Below are positions 13,399-21,923 of a stretch of DNA of 32,096 nucleotides, in pieces. The stretch lies in assembly GCA_003696675.1 (NCBI GenBank), contig RFGH01000154.1, positions 1-32,096 on the forward strand, given 5' to 3'. The notes under the pieces were generated by a model. The model was not told where the DNA came from. It ran no database searches and saw nothing but the letters and a program-made list of their open reading frames with translations. The translations under genes were made by a program, and so were the position numbers. The first letter of the stretch is position 1. The number at the start of each line of letters is the position of its first letter. The DNA comes from Planctomycetota bacterium. GTDB taxonomy: Bacteria; Planctomycetota; Phycisphaerae; Phycisphaerales; UBA1924.

Positions 13399-14166
13399 TC
13401 ACTCGTCCGGATGGCAGAGCGGGCAGTCCGGGCCCATCGGCACGGCTGCGGTGTCGGTCAGGTGCAGTGTTTCGGGCGTCATGGCCGGGGCATGGAGACG
13501 CCCGAGCGCCGTGTACACACCCACCGCGGTGACGGCGAGACCAGTGATGAGCGGCAGGTGGGCGTGCAGCGGGCGGGTGAGCAGTTGGATGCCCGCGCCC
13601 AGCAGGGCCATGAGCGGCACGGTGCCGACCCAGAAGGTGCCCAGCACGGCGGCGCCCATGAGGGGGCTGGCCGTGCCCGCGGCCGTGAAGGCGAAGGCGT
13701 AGAGCCAGCCGCAGGGAAGGAGCGCGGTGAGCAGTCCGATGGCCAGGGCGCGGCTGGTTGGGCGCAGGGTGAACGCCAGCCGATGAGCGTGTTCGAGCAT
13801 CGCGGTGACTGGCTTTGGAAGGCGGAGCCGGCCCGTCCGCAGACCGGCGGCGCGTGCGAGCAGGGCGAGCCCGAAGGTGATCATCATGGCACCGGCGACG
13901 ATGGCGGCGGCGCGCTGGACCCCGGCGAAGCGTCCGCCGAAATCGATGGCCGCCCCGATGGCCCCGGCCCCCGCGCCGAGGGCGAGGTAGGACGCGAGCC
14001 GCCCGCCGTGATACGCCAGTTGGAGACGGATGCGCCGGCCCTTGGGTTGGTCCTTGTCCGCGCCCAGTGCGAAGAGCATCAGCCCGCCGCACATGCCGGC
14101 GCAGTGCGGCGACCCGACCAATGAGGCGACAAGCACGGCGGACAGGATGGCCAGTTCGGGTGGCAT
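13399..14166 (-). CDS. SafE/UreH-type membrane protein in the cbb3 operon
   Basis: 255 aa. Start at 14166 (MPPELAILSAVLVASLVGSPHCAGMCGG), 7 nt after the ccoH stop; the open frame further upstream is antisense-like and basic. About six membrane helices in a DsbD/CcdA-like layout. The signature GSPHCAGMCGGLMLF and the LLPCGWLYAF repeat are those of the SafE/UreH_2 transmembrane domain often found in cco clusters. The C-terminus adds GPDCPLCHPDE, a C-x-x-C that could bind metal or heme. Possibly handles copper or thiol redox for oxidase assembly; this is inferred from its neighbours. Confidence 0.8.
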   Translation of the reverse strand: MPPELAILSAVLVASLVGSPHCAGMCGGLMLFALGADKDQPKGRRIRLQLAYHGGRLASYLALGAGAGAIGAAIDFGGRFAGVQRAAAIVAGAMMITFGLALLARAAGLRTGRLRLPKPVTAMLEHAHRLAFTLRPTSRALAIGLLTALLPCGWLYAFAFTAAGTASPLMGAAVLGTFWVGTVPLMALLGAGIQLLTRPLHAHLPLITGLAVTAVGVYTALGRLHAPAMTPETLHLTDTAAVPMGPDCPLCHPDE

Positions 14167-14173
14167 GGGCTGG

Positions 14174-14644
14174 TCAGAGGCGTTCGAGGGTCTCGGTGAT
14201 GATGGCCGGGGTGCCGGCCGCGGTGGTGATGTGGAAGTGAAGGTCCCACAGGCCCCGGCGATCCATGTCGATGGGGGCGGTGTAGACGCCGGGGGCGGTC
14301 TCGGCCATGGTGAGGACCGTGCGATCCAGCGGGGACGCGCGGTGCAAGGCCGTCGCGGTGATGGTCGCACCTTCGATGGGACGGGCATCCGGTCCGGTGA
14401 GCGTGATCGAGACACGGCCCTCACCCCGCTGCACCGACCAGACCCAGCCCTCACGCCCCGGTGTGTGGGTGGCGGCGGCGGTCTCGTTCCAATCAAGCGC
14501 TTTGTCGTAGTAATCCGGCTCGGCATTGGCAGGCGTGCGGGACGCGAAGGTCATGGTGATGAACACGATGCTCGCGTGGGCGCAGAACGCCAAGCCAAGG
14601 GCGAAAGGCCAGAATGAACGGTGCTTGCGTAGTGCTTCAGCCAT
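14174..14644 (-). CDS. ccoH: cbb3 oxidase assembly protein CcoH/FixH
   Basis: 156 aa. ATG at 14644, overlapping the ccoG stop by 8 nt, so translation is probably coupled. One N-terminal membrane helix (FWPFALGLAFCAHASIVFITMTFA, about 12-35), then the FixH signature EPDYYDKALDWNET and an Ig-like periplasmic domain (WSVQRGEGRVSITLTGPDARPIEGATI, ending in GLWDLHFHI). FixH proteins act in cbb3 biogenesis with the CcoI pump. Length is normal for the family. Confidence 0.88.
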   Translation of the reverse strand: MAEALRKHRSFWPFALGLAFCAHASIVFITMTFASRTPANAEPDYYDKALDWNETAAATHTPGREGWVWSVQRGEGRVSITLTGPDARPIEGATITATALHRASPLDRTVLTMAETAPGVYTAPIDMDRRGLWDLHFHITTAAGTPAIITETLERL

Positions 14645-16103
14645 CGGAAGGCTCCGGGTTGGACGGTGCGTTGGGCTTCGCCGGTTGGGGGAGGGGGCGG
14701 GTCCGCGGCCCGTGAATGATGAACGGCTTGGTCTCTTCGTAGGCATCGCCGTCGTGCACCCGGACCTGGACCGTCTTGGGTGTCACATCGAAATAGTCCG
14801 GCGGAGCGATGATGAGCAGTCGCTCGTTGAACTGCTCGCCGGGCTGGACGAGAACCGGATTGTTTTCTGTCTGCAGGCGGAGCTCCTGCTCGCCGACGAG
14901 CTCGACCGTGTACTCGGCGGGGTTGTTTGTGCGGTTGGTGATCCGGATGCGCATCTGGTTGGCGATCTCTCCCGACGAGAGCGTCTGGAACGGCAGGCCT
15001 CGCTCGCGGAGCAGGAAGAACTCGGCGTCGCGCTTGTTGGCGAGCACCGTCACAAAGGCTGAGATCAGAATCAGGAGGATCAGCGGATAGATGATCACGC
15101 GGGGCCGCAGGATCTTGGCTTTGCCCTCCTCGATCGCACGCTGGGAGGAGTAGCGGATCAGACCGAGTGGGCGGTTGAGCTTGGCCATGACCGCGTTGCA
15201 CGCGTCGATGCACTGGGCGCAACCGATGCACTCAAGCTGCAGACCTTTGCGGATGTCGATACCGGTCGGGCAAGTCTGGACGCACATGGTGCAATCGATG
15301 CAGTCGCCAAGGACCGGCAGGGCTAGGGCCTGGCCCGGTTCGAGCCCCGGCTTGGCTTTTCTGACCTTGCCGCGGGGTTCTCCGCGTTTGTAGTCATAGG
15401 TGATGATCATGGAGTCCCGGTCGAGCAGGGCCGACTGGAACCGTGCGTAGGGACATGCGACGACGCAGACCTGCTCGCGGAAGTAGCCGAAATCGAACAT
15501 CATGAGCCCGGTCGTGGCGATCGCGACGAGGAACGCGACCGGATGCTCGTGCGGCGAACTGAGGATCCAGTGGCGGAGATTCTCCGACCCGACGAAGTAC
15601 GACAGAAATGTGTGCGCGAGGAAGGCGGAAACCATCAGATAGACCACGAAGCGCAGGAGCTTGCGGAGTCCAATCATCGATTTGGGCTTGCGTTGCCCCG
15701 GCGCTCCCTCGAACAGCCGCTCGATCGGGCGGTAGACGAACTCAAGGTAGACCGACTGCGGGCAGGCCCACCCGCACCAGACGCGCCCGGCCAGTGCGGT
15801 GATCAGGAAGATCGAAAAAAAGACGATGAGCAACAGCAGGGCCAACAGCAGCGTGTCGGTCGGGAGGAAGGTGGTGCCGAAGAAGGTGAACTCGCGGTGG
15901 GCGATGTCCAGCAGGATCATCGGCTTGCCGTTCATCTTGATGTGCGGGATGAGCGTGAAGACCGCGATCAGCGTGTAGGCGACGATGCGCCGCCAGAACA
16001 GGAACTTTCCGCGCGACAGTCGCGGCTTGAGCCATCGCCGAGAGCCGTCGGCGTTGAGTGTGCTCAGCACGCGTTCTTCGGGCTGGAGGAGTGATTCGGA
16101 CAT
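14637..16103 (-). CDS. ccoG: cbb3 oxidase accessory ferredoxin-like membrane protein CcoG/RdxA
   Basis: 488 aa. Several membrane helices (about 38-60, 85-107, 150-170, 187-203, 335-355). Conserved CGWACPQSVYLEFVYRPIE (110-128) and VVACPYARFQ (214-223). Two 4Fe-4S binding motifs: C268-C271-C274-C278 (CIDCTMCVQTCP) and C292-C295-C298-C302 (CIGCAQCIDAC). A C-terminal FixG-type Ig-like periplasmic domain spans about 370-475. In other bacteria CcoG reduces Cu(II) to Cu(I) for oxidase assembly. GGGAGG lies about 11 nt upstream of the ATG at 16103. Confidence 0.93.
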   Translation of the reverse strand: MSESLLQPEERVLSTLNADGSRRWLKPRLSRGKFLFWRRIVAYTLIAVFTLIPHIKMNGKPMILLDIAHREFTFFGTTFLPTDTLLLALLLLIVFFSIFLITALAGRVWCGWACPQSVYLEFVYRPIERLFEGAPGQRKPKSMIGLRKLLRFVVYLMVSAFLAHTFLSYFVGSENLRHWILSSPHEHPVAFLVAIATTGLMMFDFGYFREQVCVVACPYARFQSALLDRDSMIITYDYKRGEPRGKVRKAKPGLEPGQALALPVLGDCIDCTMCVQTCPTGIDIRKGLQLECIGCAQCIDACNAVMAKLNRPLGLIRYSSQRAIEEGKAKILRPRVIIYPLILLILISAFVTVLANKRDAEFFLLRERGLPFQTLSSGEIANQMRIRITNRTNNPAEYTVELVGEQELRLQTENNPVLVQPGEQFNERLLIIAPPDYFDVTPKTVQVRVHDGDAYEETKPFIIHGPRTRPLPQPAKPNAPSNPEPSDG

Positions 16104-16193
16104 GAGTTGGACGCCTCCCGGCCGCCCCTCGTTCGATGCTTTCCTGCAATGACCGGCGGGCCGTTCCCGGCCCGGCGGACGGGATCTTGCCGA

Positions 16194-16823
16194 TCAGCCG
16201 CCAGAAGCAGGCTGTTCGGTGGGTGTGTCCGAGAAGAACGGCGGGATGGGCTTGCCTTCGGGAGGGATTCCTTGCGGGTGGTTGGTGTTCCGCAGGCTGA
16301 CGACATACGCCGCGACGAGCGCCATCTCGTTGTCGTCCAGGTTGGCGCGCTGGCTGGGCATCGCGGTCCCGATGCCATTGGTCAGCACATTCAGGATGTC
16401 GCCCGCCGTCTCGATGTTCTTGTACACATCGTCGGTCAGATTGAGCCCGAGGCCCTGGATGCCGCGTCCGCCCTCGGCGTGGCAGAGGACACAGCGTTCC
16501 TCGAAGATTGTGGCGCCCATGGCGACCCACTGCTCATTTTCGAGCGCTTTTCGGATCTTCTCTTCGCCCAGCGGGATCCGCCGAAGCTCGCCGAACTGCT
16601 TCTCGAGCGCGGCTTCCTGGTGCTGGGCGAGGACCTCGTAGCGGGTGCGCGTGATGGGTGAGAGGTGCATCACCACGATGTAGAACACGGAAAAGAGCAT
16701 CGTGCCCAGGAAGATCATGTGCCACCACGACGGCGTGGGGTTGTCGTACTCCTGGATGCCGTCGTAGTTGTGGTCCAGCAGGTCGTCATGAACGATCGAA
16801 TCTTTTTTCTGTTCAGCGGACAT
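16194..16823 (-). CDS. ccoP: cbb3 oxidase subunit III, short form with a single heme c (CcoP)
   Basis: 209 aa. The N-terminal FixP domain is clear (YDGIQEYDNPTPSWWHMIFLGTMLFSVFYIVVM), with one membrane helix. It is followed by one cytochrome c domain with C111-x-x-C114-H115 (CVLCH) and axial Met155 (GTAMPSQ). Standard CcoP is about 300 aa with two heme domains, so the second is missing here. The Pro-rich tail has no heme motif. GGGAGG is 6 nt before the ATG at 16823, and the start overlaps ccoQ by 11 nt. Confidence 0.88.
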   Translation of the reverse strand: MSAEQKKDSIVHDDLLDHNYDGIQEYDNPTPSWWHMIFLGTMLFSVFYIVVMHLSPITRTRYEVLAQHQEAALEKQFGELRRIPLGEEKIRKALENEQWVAMGATIFEERCVLCHAEGGRGIQGLGLNLTDDVYKNIETAGDILNVLTNGIGTAMPSQRANLDDNEMALVAAYVVSLRNTNHPQGIPPEGKPIPPFFSDTPTEQPASGG

Positions 16824-17010
16824 CGGATGCCTCCCGTGCGTTCGGGGTGGCTCCCTCCTCGAGGGGGAGAGCCGCGTGATGGACAGCTTCGGACTTGGGG
16901 CTCCGCAGGACGCGGACGGTGACGGCGAGGAAGATCAGCCCGAAGATGACCAGCCCGACGGTGGGGAACACGGTCATGTCGAGCCCTGAGACCAGATCAG
17001 TCATGCGCAT
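16813..17010 (-). CDS. ccoQ: cbb3 oxidase small subunit CcoQ-like
   Basis: 65 aa. ATG at 17010 is chosen over 17004 because GGGAGGTGA lies 6 nt upstream of the first. One membrane helix ([22 protein letters not shown]), then a polar tail; CcoQ/FixQ subunits have this plan and stabilise the complex. It overlaps the fused ccoN-O gene by 14 nt and ccoP by 11 nt. Identity rests on position and layout as much as on sequence. Confidence 0.75.
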   Translation of the reverse strand: MRMTDLVSGLDMTVFPTVGLVIFGLIFLAVTVRVLRSPKSEAVHHAALPLEEGATPNAREASDVR

Positions 17011-19315
17011 CTGTCACCTCCCGGTTGCTCTTGAAGTCGCCGAAGGGGTTCTGGGCATTGACGGTGGTAGGGTCCTTGTACAGGTCGGTTCCAAGCCGCT
17101 TGAGGTAGGCGATCAACGCGATCGCCTTGGTGTCCTGAGTTTCCTCGGACAGCGGGCCGCCCGAGGATTCGATCTCGAACGCGATCTCCGCGGCCTGGCG
17201 TCGGGCGTGCTCGACGGCGTTCTCGCCCTCGACCAGCGGGCCGTAGGGAACGCCGAGCATGGCCATGGCATCGACGCGGCCCTTGATGTCGTTGAAGTTC
17301 AGCTTGGCCTTGAGCATCCACGCGTAGCTCGGCATGATCGAGCCGGGGGTGATCAGTGATGGATTCTCGAAGTGCTGCCAGTGCCAGAACGCGTTGGGGT
17401 TGGTCACGCCCTCGCGAGCCAGGTCCGGCCCGATGCGCCGGCTGCCCCACTGGAATGGGTGGTCGTAGATGAACTCGCCGGGCTTGGAGTACTCGCCGTA
17501 CCGCACGGTTTCGGCGTACAGCGGGCGGATCATCTGCGAGTGGCAGTTGTAGCAGCCCTCGGACACATAGATGTCACGCCCGGCCAGCTCGAGCGGGGTG
17601 TACGGCGTGACCGTCGCGATGCTCGGGACATTGGACTTGACGAGGAACATCGGGATCGCCTCGACGATGCCGCCGATCGCGACGCCGATGAGCACCATGA
17701 CCGTGAACTTGACGGGGCGACGCTCCCAGGCCCGGTGCCAGGCACCGCTGAAGAACCCGCCCTGCTCGGCCTGACCCTCGAAGACGGGGTTCAGGGCCGG
17801 GGCCTGATGGACCACTTCCTCATACTGCTCCGGGCGATTGCGCCAGGTCTGGATGAAGTTATACAGCCCCATCACAGCACCGGCGAGGAACATCGTCCCG
17901 CCGACCGCGCGGATCCAGTACATCGGGATCAGGTTGACCACAGTCTCGATGAAGCTCGGATATTGCAGTCGACCCGTCTCGTCGAACGCCCGCCACATCA
18001 GCCCCTGGGTGATGCCCGCGGCGTAGATCGAGAGCACATAGAGCGCGATGCCGATCGTGGCAAGCCAGAAGTGCGCGGTAGCCAGTTTCTTGGAGTACAA
18101 CTCGGTCTGGAAGAGACGCGGCATGAGCCAGTAGAGCATGCCGAAGGTCATCAGACCGTTCCAGCCCAGAGCGCCGGAGTGCACATGGGCGATGGTCCAG
18201 TCGGTGTAATGGCTCAGCTGGTTGACCAGCTTGACCGAGAGCATCGGGCCCTCGAAGGTGGACATGCCGTAGAAGGTCACTCCAACGACGAAGAACTTCA
18301 GAACCGGGTCGGCCGCAACGCGGTTCCAAGCCCCGCGAAGGGTCAGCAACCCGTTGATCATCCCGCCCCACGATGGCATCCACAGCATGACCGAGAAGAC
18401 CATGCCCAGCGTCGAGGCCCAGTCCGGGAGCGCCGTATAGTGCAGGTGGTGCGGCCCGGCCCAGATATAGATGAACACCAGCGACCAGAAGTGGACGATC
18501 GACAGCTTGTAGCTGAACACCGGACGCTCTGCCGCCTTGGGAAGGAAGTAGTACATCAGCCCCAGGAACGGAGTGGTCAGGAAGAACGCCACTGCGTTGT
18601 GCCCGTACCACCACTGCATCAGAGCGTCCTGCACGCCCGCATATATCGGGTACGACTTCATGACCAGCTCGGGGCTGGGCATCTCGCCGTTCTTGACCAT
18701 GTGAACCAGCCCGGCGGGGATCCACAGGTTGTTGAAGACATGCAGCATCGCCACCGTGACGATGGTCGCGATATAGAACCACAGGGCGACATACATGTGC
18801 CGCTCACGACGCTTGATCAGCGTCATGAAGAAGTTCACGCCGAAGAAGCCGACCCACACCACGGCGATCGCCAGGTCGATTGGCCACTCGAGCTCCGCAT
18901 ACTCCTTGCCTTGGGTGATGCCCAGCGGCAGCGTCAACGCTGCGGACACGATGATCGCCTGCCAGCCCCAGAAGTGCAGCCGGCTGAGTTTGTCCGACCA
19001 CATGCGTGCCTTGCAGAGCCGCTGTGTCGAGTAGTAGATCGCGGCGAAGATCGAGTTGCCCGCGAACGCGAAGATCGCCGCGTTGGTGTGCAACGGACGC
19101 AAACGCCCGAACGCGGTGAACGGCAGCCCGAGGTTGGCCGCGGGGAACGCGAGCTGAACGGCGATCACCACGCCCACCAAGAACGCGACGATGCCCCAGA
19201 TCACCGTTGCCCATGCGAACAAACGGACGATCGCGTCGTCATATGTGAACGACTCGAGCCCGCGGGAGGGGGCCCCGGGGCGTTCTGACGCGGCTGCAGG
19301 TGCGTGGCTAGCCAT
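16997..19315 (-). CDS. ccoN/ccoO: Fused cbb3 oxidase subunits I and II (CcoN-CcoO)
   Basis: 772 aa. Residues ~20-500 are CcoN, the oxygen-reducing subunit with about twelve helices: heme b ligands His76 ([10 protein letters not shown]) and His379, heme b3 ligand His377 ([12 protein letters not shown]), CuB ligands His239 (WWYGHNAV) and His289-His290 ([14 protein letters not shown]), and Tyr283 where the cross-linked Tyr of cbb3 enzymes sits. Residues ~540-772 are CcoO: one membrane anchor, heme c motif C588-x-x-C591-H592 (CYNCH) and a Met in GSIMPSYAW. No stop or frameshift lies between them, so it is one gene. High-affinity terminal oxidase of the inner membrane. First gene of the operon. 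Confidence 0.95.
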   Translation of the reverse strand: MASHAPAAASERPGAPSRGLESFTYDDAIVRLFAWATVIWGIVAFLVGVVIAVQLAFPAANLGLPFTAFGRLRPLHTNAAIFAFAGNSIFAAIYYSTQRLCKARMWSDKLSRLHFWGWQAIIVSAALTLPLGITQGKEYAELEWPIDLAIAVVWVGFFGVNFFMTLIKRRERHMYVALWFYIATIVTVAMLHVFNNLWIPAGLVHMVKNGEMPSPELVMKSYPIYAGVQDALMQWWYGHNAVAFFLTTPFLGLMYYFLPKAAERPVFSYKLSIVHFWSLVFIYIWAGPHHLHYTALPDWASTLGMVFSVMLWMPSWGGMINGLLTLRGAWNRVAADPVLKFFVVGVTFYGMSTFEGPMLSVKLVNQLSHYTDWTIAHVHSGALGWNGLMTFGMLYWLMPRLFQTELYSKKLATAHFWLATIGIALYVLSIYAAGITQGLMWRAFDETGRLQYPSFIETVVNLIPMYWIRAVGGTMFLAGAVMGLYNFIQTWRNRPEQYEEVVHQAPALNPVFEGQAEQGGFFSGAWHRAWERRPVKFTVMVLIGVAIGGIVEAIPMFLVKSNVPSIATVTPYTPLELAGRDIYVSEGCYNCHSQMIRPLYAETVRYGEYSKPGEFIYDHPFQWGSRRIGPDLAREGVTNPNAFWHWQHFENPSLITPGSIMPSYAWMLKAKLNFNDIKGRVDAMAMLGVPYGPLVEGENAVEHARRQAAEIAFEIESSGGPLSEETQDTKAIALIAYLKRLGTDLYKDPTTVNAQNPFGDFKSNREVTDAHD

Positions 19316-19384
19316 GGCTGGTTTTCCCTTGGAGTGACCTTGCTGGCCCGGACGGAATCCCGCCCGACAACGATGAGACCACAG

Positions 19385-19414
19385 AATATAGCGACAAACA
19401 TATCCGATTGTCCA
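19385..19414 (-). promoter_or_regulatory. Candidate promoter of the cbb3 operon with overlapping inverted repeat
   Basis: Minus strand: -35-like TGGACA (19414-19409), 18-nt spacer, -10-like TATATT (19390-19385). An inverted repeat, GACAA (19393-19397), 10 nt, TTGTC (19408-19412), spans the spacer and the -35. Further GACAA words lie at 19366-19370 and 19494-19498. Predicted leader about 60 nt. A repressor bound here would block transcription; Rrf2 is the obvious candidate. Confidence 0.5.
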
Positions 19415-19472
19415 ATGATCGGCCGCCTGGAGGGGTCAAATTTCGTCAAACCGTATCTTTTCCTGTCTCACA

Positions 19473-19491
19473 GTATTTTATCCGCAAATAC
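19473..19491. promoter_or_regulatory. Inverted repeat GTATTT-N7-AAATAC upstream of the Rrf2 gene
   Basis: GTATTT (19473-19478) and AAATAC (19486-19491) flank a 7-nt spacer in AT-rich DNA, 8 nt upstream of the -35 of the Rrf2 gene. Position and symmetry fit an operator or activator site. It does not match the FNR consensus. Confidence 0.4.
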
Positions 19492-19499
19492 CAGACAAC

Positions 19500-19527
19500 T
19501 TGATCTATCTCTCCTTTTTGGTACGAT
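19500..19527 (+). promoter_or_regulatory. Candidate promoter of the Rrf2-family regulator
   Basis: -35-like TTGATC (19500-19505), 16-nt spacer, -10-like TACGAT (19522-19527). The leader of about 35 nt carries GAGGAGGT 4 nt before the ATG, a strong SD. Confidence 0.5.
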
Positions 19528-19569
19528 TTCTCCGGATGTATTCGTCCGTTTCTCGATGAGGAGGTCCCC

Positions 19570-20013
19570 ATGCTCTCACAGGCAGTCGGATACGCGGCTG
19601 CGGCGCTTGGCTTCATGGCCGTCAGTCCCGACCGGGGGGCCCTTGTCCGGGAGATCGCCCAGGCGTGCGACATCCCCCCGGCATATCTCTCCAAGATCAT
19701 CAATCAGCTCGCCCGCGCCGGGCTTGTCAAGACCCAGCGGGGCGTGGGAGGCGGGGCGAAGCTCTCCCGCGAGGGCGCGGACATCACGCTGTTCGATCTG
19801 TGTGTTGCGCTCAACGACCCAGCGATCCAGCAGCGATGCATGCTCGGGATCGCCGATTGCACCGACGAGCGCGGCTGCCCGGCGCACGAGTTCAACACGG
19901 AGCGGCGAAGCTGCCTGATCCGTTTCCTCAAGGAGACGACGGTTCAGGACATCGGTATCTATGAGAGGAACGCCAACGGAGCCAAGCACCCGAGCCGGGC
20001 GGCCGCGGGATGA
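19570..20013 (+). CDS. Rrf2-family transcriptional regulator, probably Fe-S
   Basis: 147 aa. An N-terminal winged helix (about 1-70) with IPPAYLSKIINQLARAGLVKTQRGVGGGAKLSR, the Rrf2 recognition helix and wing. The three Cys expected to hold a cluster are present: Cys90, Cys97 and Cys103 (QQRCMLGIADCTDERGC), close in spacing to those of IscR and NsrR. Divergent from the cbb3 operon across a shared control region, so it most likely tunes oxidase expression to oxygen, NO or Fe-S status; the signal is inferred. Strong SD. Confidence 0.88.
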   Translation: MLSQAVGYAAAALGFMAVSPDRGALVREIAQACDIPPAYLSKIINQLARAGLVKTQRGVGGGAKLSREGADITLFDLCVALNDPAIQQRCMLGIADCTDERGCPAHEFNTERRSCLIRFLKETTVQDIGIYERNANGAKHPSRAAAG

Positions 20014-20031
20014 TGACAGTTCACACACCCG

Positions 20032-21057
20032 TCAGGCGTTTGTGCCGTAGTTCTGCTCATAGAACCGGCGATACTCGCCCGAACGGACATGATCGCACCA
20101 CGCGCGGTTGTCGTGGTACCACCGAACGGTCTCCTCGAGTGCGTCCGGCCATGCCGAGCGTGTCGGTTGCCATCCCAGCTCGTTCTTGATGCGGCTCGCA
20201 TCGATCGCATACCGGAGATCGTGGCCCAGCCGGTCGGGGACCCGCTTGATGTACGACTCATCGCGCCCGCACAGTTCCAGGAGCATCTTCGTAAGCTCGA
20301 GGTTGCTCCGCTCGTTGTTACCGCCGATGTTGTAGACCTCGCCCGAACGCCCCCCGTCGAGAACGGCACAGATCGCCTCGGCGTGGTCGATCACATGGAG
20401 CCAATCTCGCACATTGTTCCCCTCGCCGTAGAGGGGAACCTGTTTGCCCTCGATGAGGTTGTTGACGAACAGCGGAATGACCTTCTCCGGGAACTGGTAT
20501 GGCCCGAAGTTGTTCGAGCATCGCGTGATGACCGTGTCCAGCCCGTAGGTGTGGTGGTAGGCCCGAGCCAGCATATCTCCGCCGGTCTTGGAGACAGCGT
20601 AGGGCGAGTTCGGGCTCAGCGGCGTTTGCTCGGTGAACTTCAGACTGGCCGGCTCGAGCGGCAGCGAGCCGTACACCTCGTCGGTCGAGACATAAACGAA
20701 TCGCCCGGGATTGTCCTTACGCCGCCACGCATCGAGCAGCAGTTGCGTGCCGATGACATTCGTCCGCAGGAAGGCCGACGGATCGTGGATCGAACGGTCC
20801 ACATGGCTCTCTGCGGCCAGATGCAGGACGCAATCCGCCCGGTCGATCGCGTCCTTGTAGTTCTCCGGCTCGCAGATGTCCGCGTGCAGGAACTCGTACC
20901 GCGGGTTGTCCTGAACATCCGCCAACGACTCGAGATTGCCGGCGTAGGTGAGTGCGTCAAGATTGATCACCCGATCATCCCGATGCTCGATGATGAATCG
21001 GATCAGATTGGAGCCGATGAATCCGGCGCCCCCGGTGACGAGAATGGTGCGGGACAT
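20032..21057 (-). CDS. rfbB: dTDP-glucose 4,6-dehydratase
   Basis: 341 aa. An extended SDR enzyme that makes dTDP-4-keto-6-deoxyglucose. NAD-binding TGGAGFIGSN (8-17), catalytic STDEVYG (124-130, with Thr-Asp-Glu), and Tyr153-x3-Lys157 in SPYAVSKTGGD; also RCSNNFGPYQFPEK and GEGNNVRDWLHV, typical of RmlB. GGAG lies 8 nt upstream of the ATG at 21057. It follows rfbA by 42 nt in the same direction. Confidence 0.95.
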   Translation of the reverse strand: MSRTILVTGGAGFIGSNLIRFIIEHRDDRVINLDALTYAGNLESLADVQDNPRYEFLHADICEPENYKDAIDRADCVLHLAAESHVDRSIHDPSAFLRTNVIGTQLLLDAWRRKDNPGRFVYVSTDEVYGSLPLEPASLKFTEQTPLSPNSPYAVSKTGGDMLARAYHHTYGLDTVITRCSNNFGPYQFPEKVIPLFVNNLIEGKQVPLYGEGNNVRDWLHVIDHAEAICAVLDGGRSGEVYNIGGNNERSNLELTKMLLELCGRDESYIKRVPDRLGHDLRYAIDASRIKNELGWQPTRSAWPDALEETVRWYHDNRAWCDHVRSGEYRRFYEQNYGTNA

Positions 21058-21099
21058 GATCAGGCTCCGTCGGTCGGCAAAGGGCGGGCTCGCACGGGG

Positions 21100-21831
21100 T
21101 CAGACATTGTTCGCGCCGGTCTCGGCGACGAGGTTGGTGGCACGCAGCAGCGACTGGACCGTGCCGGCATCGGTCCACCAGCCGTCCAGCTCAGCCCAGG
21201 TCAGCTCGCCCTTGCTGAGATACTCATTGTTGACATCGGTGATCTCCAGCTCACCACGGCCCGAAGGCTTGAGTGTGCGGCAGATGTCGAACACCCGGCC
21301 GTCGTAGAAGTAGAAGCCCGTGACCGCCATATCTGAGGGAGGGTCCTTTGGCTTCTCGATGATCCCTTTGATCGATCCGTCCGGGTTGAACTCCACCACG
21401 CCGAACCGCTGGGGGTCTTCCACTCTTTTGAGCAGCACCTTGGCGCCCTTTTCCTGCTCCCGGAAGTCCGCCACGGCACGGTTGATGTTCTTCTCGATGA
21501 TATTGTCGCCCAGAATGACGGCGATCTTGCCGCCGTCGGCAAAGTCCTCGGCCAGCTTGAGGGCGTCGGCGATGCCGCCCTCGCCCTCCTGGTAGGCATA
21601 CTCGAGGTGCTTGAGCCCCAGATCCTTGCCGTTGCGGAGCAACTTGAAGAAGTCCCCGGCGTGCTCCCCGCCCGTGACCACCAGCACCTCCGTGATTCCG
21701 GCGTTGACCAGGCACTGGATGGGGTAATACACCATCGGGCGGTCATAGACCGGCAGCAGGTGCTTGTTGGTGACCAGCGTCATCGGCCGCAATCGCGTCC
21801 CGAGACCCCCGGCGAGAATGATGCCCTTCAT
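21100..21831 (-). CDS. rfbA: Glucose-1-phosphate thymidylyltransferase, short type
   Basis: 243 aa. It makes dTDP-glucose from dTTP and glucose-1-phosphate. Start at 21831 (MKGIILAGGLGTRLRPMT), with GGGAG 4 nt upstream; the frame is open to 21888 but without a better start. Nucleotide-binding GGLGTRLRP (8-16), HLLPVYDRPMVYYP, and metal Asp109 in LGDNIIEKNI. About 50 residues shorter than enterobacterial RmlA, ending after WTDAGTVQSLL; short forms are known. Product goes to rfbB; rfbC and rfbD are not in the window. Confidence 0.92.
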   Translation of the reverse strand: MKGIILAGGLGTRLRPMTLVTNKHLLPVYDRPMVYYPIQCLVNAGITEVLVVTGGEHAGDFFKLLRNGKDLGLKHLEYAYQEGEGGIADALKLAEDFADGGKIAVILGDNIIEKNINRAVADFREQEKGAKVLLKRVEDPQRFGVVEFNPDGSIKGIIEKPKDPPSDMAVTGFYFYDGRVFDICRTLKPSGRGELEITDVNNEYLSKGELTWAELDGWWTDAGTVQSLLRATNLVAETGANNV

Positions 21832-21923
21832 ACGACTCCCTGTCCTCCTCCGGTGTTTCAGCGCCGGGGCGCACTCTATCGGGGTCATCGGTCGGAGGGA
21901 ACGCTACCCTTTGAGCCCAAGCC

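Noticed and set aside
12498-13532. 344-codon plus-strand ORF
   Set aside because: Antisense to the N-terminal half of ccoI and the end of the SafE-type gene; no recognisable domain.
17372-19288. 638-codon plus-strand ORF
   Set aside because: Antisense shadow of the fused ccoN-ccoO gene, whose heme and copper ligands are all present. The shadow is rich in His, Arg, Asp and Glu with no recognisable domain.
19380-19510. FNR/Anr box upstream of the cbb3 operon
   Set aside because: TTGATC at 19500 lacks the matching ATCAA half-site; no TTGAT-N4-ATCAA is found in the region.
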